Shown here one piece after another: positions 7,521 through 10,344 of a DNA stretch of 10,344 nt; positions within the stretch are counted from its first letter, which is position 1; each line of letters opens with the position of its first letter. Origin of the DNA: Nevskiales bacterium (GTDB taxonomy: Bacteria > Pseudomonadota > Gammaproteobacteria > Nevskiales > Nevskiaceae); NCBI GenBank assembly GCA_022616655.1, contig JAKEEJ010000119.1:1-10344 (forward strand). The letters are read 5' to 3'. The notes beneath the pieces are model-generated. The model was not told the DNA's origin, searched no databases, and saw nothing but the letters and a program-made list of their open reading frames with translations. The position numbers and the translations under genes are program-made.

Positions 7521-7605
7521 GCCCACGTGGCGGAATTGGTAGACGCACTACCTTGAGGTGGTAGCGGCGAAAGTCGTGGGAGTTCGAGTCTCTCCGTGGG
7601 CACCA
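7521..7605 (+). tRNA. tRNA-Leu (anticodon GAG)
   Basis: This is an 85-nt class II tRNA. The acceptor stem pairs GCCCACG (7521-7527) with CGTGGGC (7595-7601), followed by A73 and an encoded CCA (7603-7605). The anticodon stem is CTACC/GGTAG with loop TTGAGGT, placing the anticodon GAG at 7555-7557, which reads CTC and CTT leucine codons. The long variable arm includes a short CGGC-gaaa-GTCG hairpin, typical of tRNA-Leu. The T arm has TTCGAGT in its loop, with one G-T pair in the stem. The position just after secG matches leuU of E. coli, which has the same anticodon. Confidence 0.97.
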
Positions 7606-7613
7606 GGACCGTG

Positions 7614-7641
7614 AAAAAGCCGCGCATCGCGCGGCTTTTTT
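7614..7641 (+). terminator. intrinsic terminator after the tRNA-Leu
   Basis: AAAAAGCCGCGC (7614-7625) pairs perfectly with GCGCGGCTTTTT (7629-7640) around a 3-nt loop, with a T run of six. The GC core is seven pairs within a 12-bp stem. The A run on the left arm makes it potentially active in both directions. It ends the housekeeping transcription unit 9 nt after the tRNA. Confidence 0.93.
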
Positions 7642-7654
7642 ATTGGCTCATATT

Positions 7655-7678
7655 TACTTGATATATTAAGTTCAAGTA
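7655..7678. promoter_or_regulatory. inverted repeat in the AT-rich region before the SRPBCC-GyrI gene (possible operator/promoter)
   Basis: TACTTGA (7655-7661) and its exact complement TCAAGTA (7672-7678) are separated by 10 nt and end 1 nt before the ATG at 7680. The spacer contains TATATT, a possible -10 box, but no well-spaced -35 is visible. The surrounding 80 nt (7641-7720) contain only 15 G/C. A regulator-binding site overlapping the promoter would fit, but no regulator gene is in the window. Confidence 0.4.
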
Positions 7679-7679
7679 T

Positions 7680-8705
7680 ATGAATAAAATACAGAAATTA
7701 GTTTTATGTTTGTTTATTTTTATGGTCGTTATGGTCGTTATGGTCGGCATCGGCCGGCTGCTGCCTGGAACGGTCCATGTAGAGCGCTCCATCCTCATCA
7801 AAGCTCCTGCAGCCACGGTATTCACCGTTCTCAACGGCTTCAGGCAGTTCCAGCGATGGTCGCCGTGGATCGAGCTTGATCCCCACGTTGTCATTGCCCA
7901 TGAGGGTCCCGTCGCGGGTCCTGGGGCGAAAATGCACTGGAGAGGTAACGACCTTGTTGGCCGTGGCCGTCAGGAAATACTGGAAAGCACGGCCTATCGT
8001 CACATCCAGCTCAGACTGGTATCCGAAGATTTCAGGATGGCCGATAACCGGGTCACGTACGCGATAGTCTCTGCCGATGAAGGGACAAGACTGACCTGGA
8101 GCTTTGATGCCGATGCTGGCGACAGCATGACGGGACGCTGGCTGGCATTGATCACGGGCGGTCTGCTGGGATCCGACTATGAAAGAGGCCTGGCCAGACT
8201 CAAGAGTTTTGTGGAAGCCCTGCCCGTAACGGATTTCTCAGGGCTTGATGTACAAGAGCAGCAGATGACTGCTTTGCCGATTGCCTATATCGCCACACGC
8301 AGCGCCCGGGAGAGCCAGGCCATGCAGGTGGCCCTGAGCGTCGCCTACAGCGAGATTTCGGGCTATCTGGATACGCAGGGGCTCAAGCAAACGGCCCGGC
8401 CGCTTGCGATTTACCGCGCTGTAGAAAATGGAACGTTGAGCTTTGACGCGGCTATTCCGGTTGATTCAGATGAGGCGATTCCTGGTGGAAAGGTGCGCCT
8501 GGGCCGTCTACCTGCCGGGCGGGTGGTGAGGGTGGTTCATCAGGGACCTCATGCCGGACTGGATGTCACTGATCGCAGGGCCCGGGCCTTTCTGGCAGCA
8601 GCCGGTTACCGATCGAACGGTGACCGATGGGAACAGTACGTGGACGATCCGGCCAAAACCCAGGAAGCCGACCTGATCACCCTTGTCTACTACCCGGTCA
8701 AGTAG
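7680..8705 (+). CDS. membrane-anchored SRPBCC-domain / GyrI-like effector-binding protein
   Basis: This is a 341-aa protein of unknown specific role. Residues 7-24 are a strongly hydrophobic N-terminal segment (signal anchor). About residues 32-178 resemble the SRPBCC/polyketide-cyclase fold, a hydrophobic-ligand pocket (HVERSILIKAPAATVF, FRQFQRWSPW, and the closing helix YERGLARLKSFVE). About residues 188-340 resemble the GyrI-like small-molecule-binding domain (AIYRAVENGTLSFDAAIPV, LPAGRVVRVVHQGPHAGL, WEQYVDDP, LITLVYYPV). There is no DNA-binding domain, so it is not an AraC or MerR regulator. The start at 7680 is needed to keep the full hydrophobic segment, but no SD is visible, and in-frame ATGs at 7722, 7731 and 7740 are alternatives. 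The first 15 codons are very AT-rich, unlike the rest of the gene. It stands alone after a terminator and converges on the pirin gene with a 16-nt gap. Confidence 0.85.
   Translation: MNKIQKLVLCLFIFMVVMVVMVGIGRLLPGTVHVERSILIKAPAATVFTVLNGFRQFQRWSPWIELDPHVVIAHEGPVAGPGAKMHWRGNDLVGRGRQEILESTAYRHIQLRLVSEDFRMADNRVTYAIVSADEGTRLTWSFDADAGDSMTGRWLALITGGLLGSDYERGLARLKSFVEALPVTDFSGLDVQEQQMTALPIAYIATRSARESQAMQVALSVAYSEISGYLDTQGLKQTARPLAIYRAVENGTLSFDAAIPVDSDEAIPGGKVRLGRLPAGRVVRVVHQGPHAGLDVTDRRARAFLAAAGYRSNGDRWEQYVDDPAKTQEADLITLVYYPVK
7722..7748 (+). repeat. 9-nt tandem repeat, about three copies, in the membrane-anchor coding region
   Basis: atggtcgtt occurs at 7722-7730 and 7731-7739, followed by atggtcggc at 7740-7748 (two substitutions at most). 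It encodes MVV-MVV-MVG inside the hydrophobic anchor. In-frame repeat-number change would lengthen or shorten the membrane segment by three residues and adds or removes a potential start codon. Confidence 0.85.
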
Positions 8706-8721
8706 AACTGTTCGCGTCTTG

Positions 8722-9612
8722 TTATGACAGGTGCCCCATCCTGCCGCTTCGATAGTCTGCCATCGCTTGCTGAATTTCTTCTGCCGTGTTCATGACAAAT
8801 GGCCCGCTGCCGACGATGGGTTCGTCAATGGGCTCGCCGCTGAGCAGCAAAACCTTCGTGTCTTGGGTGCTGGTGAGGCACAGAGTCTTGCCGTGCCGAT
8901 CGAATAATCCGACCTCGGCAGCCCCGATGGTTTCAGAGCCATTCACCTGCACAGCCCCTTCAAGAACGGCCAGCGCCAGGGTGTGCCCGTCGGTGACGGT
9001 CAGCGTTGTTTCCCGATTGCCGGCAAGGTGCAAATCCCAGACGTGAATGGGGGTGAAGGTTTGGGCCGGTCCCTGGTGGTCCAAAAGGTCGCCGGCAATT
9101 ACACGCACAGTCCCCCGATGGTCGGGAAGATTCACGACGGGGATCTGTGTACTCAGAATACTTTGATAACGGGGCGGCGTTCGTTTGGCCTTGCGGGGCA
9201 GGTTTACCCAGAGCTGAACCATCTCGAACCGGCCGCCGCGGCGTGCAAAATCACGTCCGTGGAATTCTTCATGGACCACACCGGATCCTGCGGTCATCCA
9301 CTGTACGTCGCCGGGACCGATGCGCCCGCTGCCCCCTGAGGAATCGCGGTGTTCCACCTCGCCCGAGTACACAATGGTGACTGTTTCAAACCCACGGTGT
9401 GGATGTTCACCGACACCCAGGCGCTCATCGGTCGGCGGAAACTCCATCGGACCCGCGTAATCCAGAAGCAGGAAAGGGGTCAGCACCGGCCCTAGGTTCG
9501 GATAGGAAAACAGTGTCCGCACGGGGAACCCGTTACCCACCCAATGCCGGTTCACACTGCGCTGGATGCAGCGCAGCTTCTTTGCGGTCTTGTCTTTACT
9601 CATCGGTTCCAT
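8722..9612 (-). CDS. pirin family protein (bicupin)
   Basis: This 296-aa protein matches the usual pirin length (about 230-300 aa). Pirins have two cupin barrels; the N-terminal one binds a metal, usually iron, and some bacterial members cleave quercetin while others bind other proteins. The signature HPHRGFETVTIVYSGEVEHRDS gives ligands H70 and H72, and GSGVVHEEFHG gives H114 and E116, so the metal site is complete. The C-terminal cupin (about 190-275) ends in FVMNTAEEIQQAMADYRSG, the typical pirin C-terminal segment. The start at 9612 is chosen because AGGGA lies 7 nt upstream on the minus strand. The ATG three codons later is possible, and the open frame extends 27 codons further upstream without family resemblance. 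It is divergent from the exported cyclase-family gene (101-nt shared gap) and convergent with the SRPBCC-GyrI gene. The substrate is unknown. Confidence 0.93.
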   Translation of the reverse strand: MEPMSKDKTAKKLRCIQRSVNRHWVGNGFPVRTLFSYPNLGPVLTPFLLLDYAGPMEFPPTDERLGVGEHPHRGFETVTIVYSGEVEHRDSSGGSGRIGPGDVQWMTAGSGVVHEEFHGRDFARRGGRFEMVQLWVNLPRKAKRTPPRYQSILSTQIPVVNLPDHRGTVRVIAGDLLDHQGPAQTFTPIHVWDLHLAGNRETTLTVTDGHTLALAVLEGAVQVNGSETIGAAEVGLFDRHGKTLCLTSTQDTKVLLLSGEPIDEPIVGSGPFVMNTAEEIQQAMADYRSGRMGHLS

Positions 9613-9699
9613 TGGGTAGTCCCTGTTGCAGTATGCATCGGTAGGTGCTGGCAGGTATTCTGTCCAGGCGCCGGCTGAGCCGCAATTCCACATCGAAAT

Positions 9700-9705
9700 A
9701 AGGAG
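9700..9705 (+). promoter_or_regulatory. ribosome binding site of the cyclase-family gene
   Basis: AAGGAG lies 8 nt before the ATG at 9714, the strongest Shine-Dalgarno sequence in the window. It fixes the start of an open frame that has no stop before the window ends. The rest of the 9613-9699 gap shows no convincing promoter boxes on either strand. Confidence 0.85.
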
Positions 9706-9713
9706 ACAAACCC

Positions 9714-10344
9714 ATGGAGGCCCTCACCACAAAAAGCAGCGGCAAACCCCGCCATCGCAGGCACGGATATAGTCCCCTCATTTTGAGCCTGGCGTGTATC
9801 GTCGCAACAGGAGTCGCAGGAGCACAGGAATGTCTGCTGGCCACCCCGGGTGGTAATGACCTGGCGGCGGGCGCTTCCAATCGGATTACGACCTGTGAAG
9901 TGCTCAGGGCGATTCGACTCGTTCGTCAGGGGCGTATCGCCTCATTGGGTCGCGTGTATAGCGACGCCAACAACTCGCTGGACGGCACAATCACCCCTTT
10001 GTTGCACAACCGGACCTATTCCTTGCAGACGATCCCCTTTCTAAATGGATTGGGGACCAACCAGGGTATTTTTCACGATGACCAAATTGAGGGAAACCTC
10101 GCGCAGATCGGCACACAATTTGACGGTCTCCGCCACGCCGGGACCCTGGGCGATACGGACGGCCAGGACTGGTACAACGGCCTCCAGCCCGATCAACTCG
10201 GAGTGGAGAACGTCAGGCCGATATTTACCCGGGGTATCCTGATTGACGTGGCAGGTTTCAAAGGTCGCATGCTTGAGGCCGGCGAGGAGATCACGCTGGC
10301 GGATGTCCAAGGCGCCTTGCAAAGACAGGGACTTTCACCACAAG
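9714..10344 (+). CDS. exported cyclase-family (kynurenine formamidase-like) protein, 3' end beyond the window
   Basis: The first 210 codons are open to the window edge. Residues 1-37 look like a Sec signal peptide: basic n-region KPRHRRH, hydrophobic core PLILSLACIVATGVAG, and likely cleavage after A37 (AGA|QE). The mature part resembles the cyclase family (Pfam PF04199 type, which includes metal-dependent kynurenine formamidase): ARVYSDANNSLDG-like opening, FHDDQIEGNLAQIGTQFDGLRHAG in the middle, then ENVRPIFTRGILIDVAG and LEAGEEITLADVQGAL. The formamidase metal motif HxGTHxDxxxH appears here as QIGTQFDGLRH, so two of its histidines are Gln, as I recall for a larger-bodied branch of the family. 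The reaction is therefore not predictable; periplasmic hydrolysis of a small amide, ester or lactone is only a guess. It is divergent from the pirin gene. Confidence 0.8.
   Translation, partial: MEALTTKSSGKPRHRRHGYSPLILSLACIVATGVAGAQECLLATPGGNDLAAGASNRITTCEVLRAIRLVRQGRIASLGRVYSDANNSLDGTITPLLHNRTYSLQTIPFLNGLGTNQGIFHDDQIEGNLAQIGTQFDGLRHAGTLGDTDGQDWYNGLQPDQLGVENVRPIFTRGILIDVAGFKGRMLEAGEEITLADVQGALQRQGLSPQ

Noticed and set aside
7585..7605. Integration (att) site at the tRNA-Leu 3' end
   Set aside because: I found no second copy of the tRNA 3' segment downstream in this window and no integrase; only the synteny break is kept as a finding.
8706..8721. Bidirectional terminator between the convergent SRPBCC-GyrI and pirin genes
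   Set aside because: The 16-nt gap and its flanks show no stem with a T run on either side.
9613..9699. Promoter boxes in the pirin/cyclase divergent gap (TTGCAG near 9626, TATTCT near 9656)
   Set aside because: The spacing is 24 nt, too long for a sigma70 promoter, and no better pair was seen on either strand.

Overview
The window looks like a chromosomal segment of a gammaproteobacterium, probably of fairly high G+C. The order carB, greA, rlmE, ftsH, folP, glmM, tpiA, secG, tRNA-Leu(GAG) is the conserved gammaproteobacterial housekeeping order, seen in Pseudomonas-like genomes and, without tpiA, in Escherichia coli. Catalytic residues of FolP, RlmE and TpiA fall on or very near E. coli numbering. 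I cannot name the genus.

Region 1 (2-7605), all on the + strand, is a housekeeping block. It holds the 3' end of carB (carbamoyl phosphate for pyrimidines and arginine), greA (rescue of stalled RNA polymerase), rlmE (23S rRNA 2'-O-methylation), ftsH (membrane AAA+ protease), folP (folate), glmM (peptidoglycan precursor), tpiA (glycolysis), secG (protein translocation) and a tRNA-Leu. Genes are tightly packed: folP and glmM share ATGA, and glmM and tpiA may do so too. The block is disturbed in one place. carB reads 74 nt into greA in another frame. The end of greA forms a perfect 32-nt palindrome. A 124-bp element with imperfect terminal inverted repeats then fills the greA-rlmE gap, where relatives usually carry yhbY.

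Region 2 (7606-7720) is a boundary. A strong intrinsic terminator follows the tRNA, and then comes an extremely AT-rich stretch (15 G/C in 80 nt, 7641-7720) with an inverted repeat next to the start of the next gene.

Region 3 (7680-10344) is accessory and is not part of the conserved neighbourhood. It has a membrane-anchored SRPBCC plus GyrI-like ligand-binding protein (+), a convergent pirin (-), and, divergent from the pirin, the 5' part of an exported cyclase-family (kynurenine formamidase-like) protein that runs off the window. All three belong to small-molecule binding or metal-dependent enzyme families, but the sequence does not show that they share a pathway. I see no CRISPR array, transposase, phage gene or toxin-antitoxin pair.
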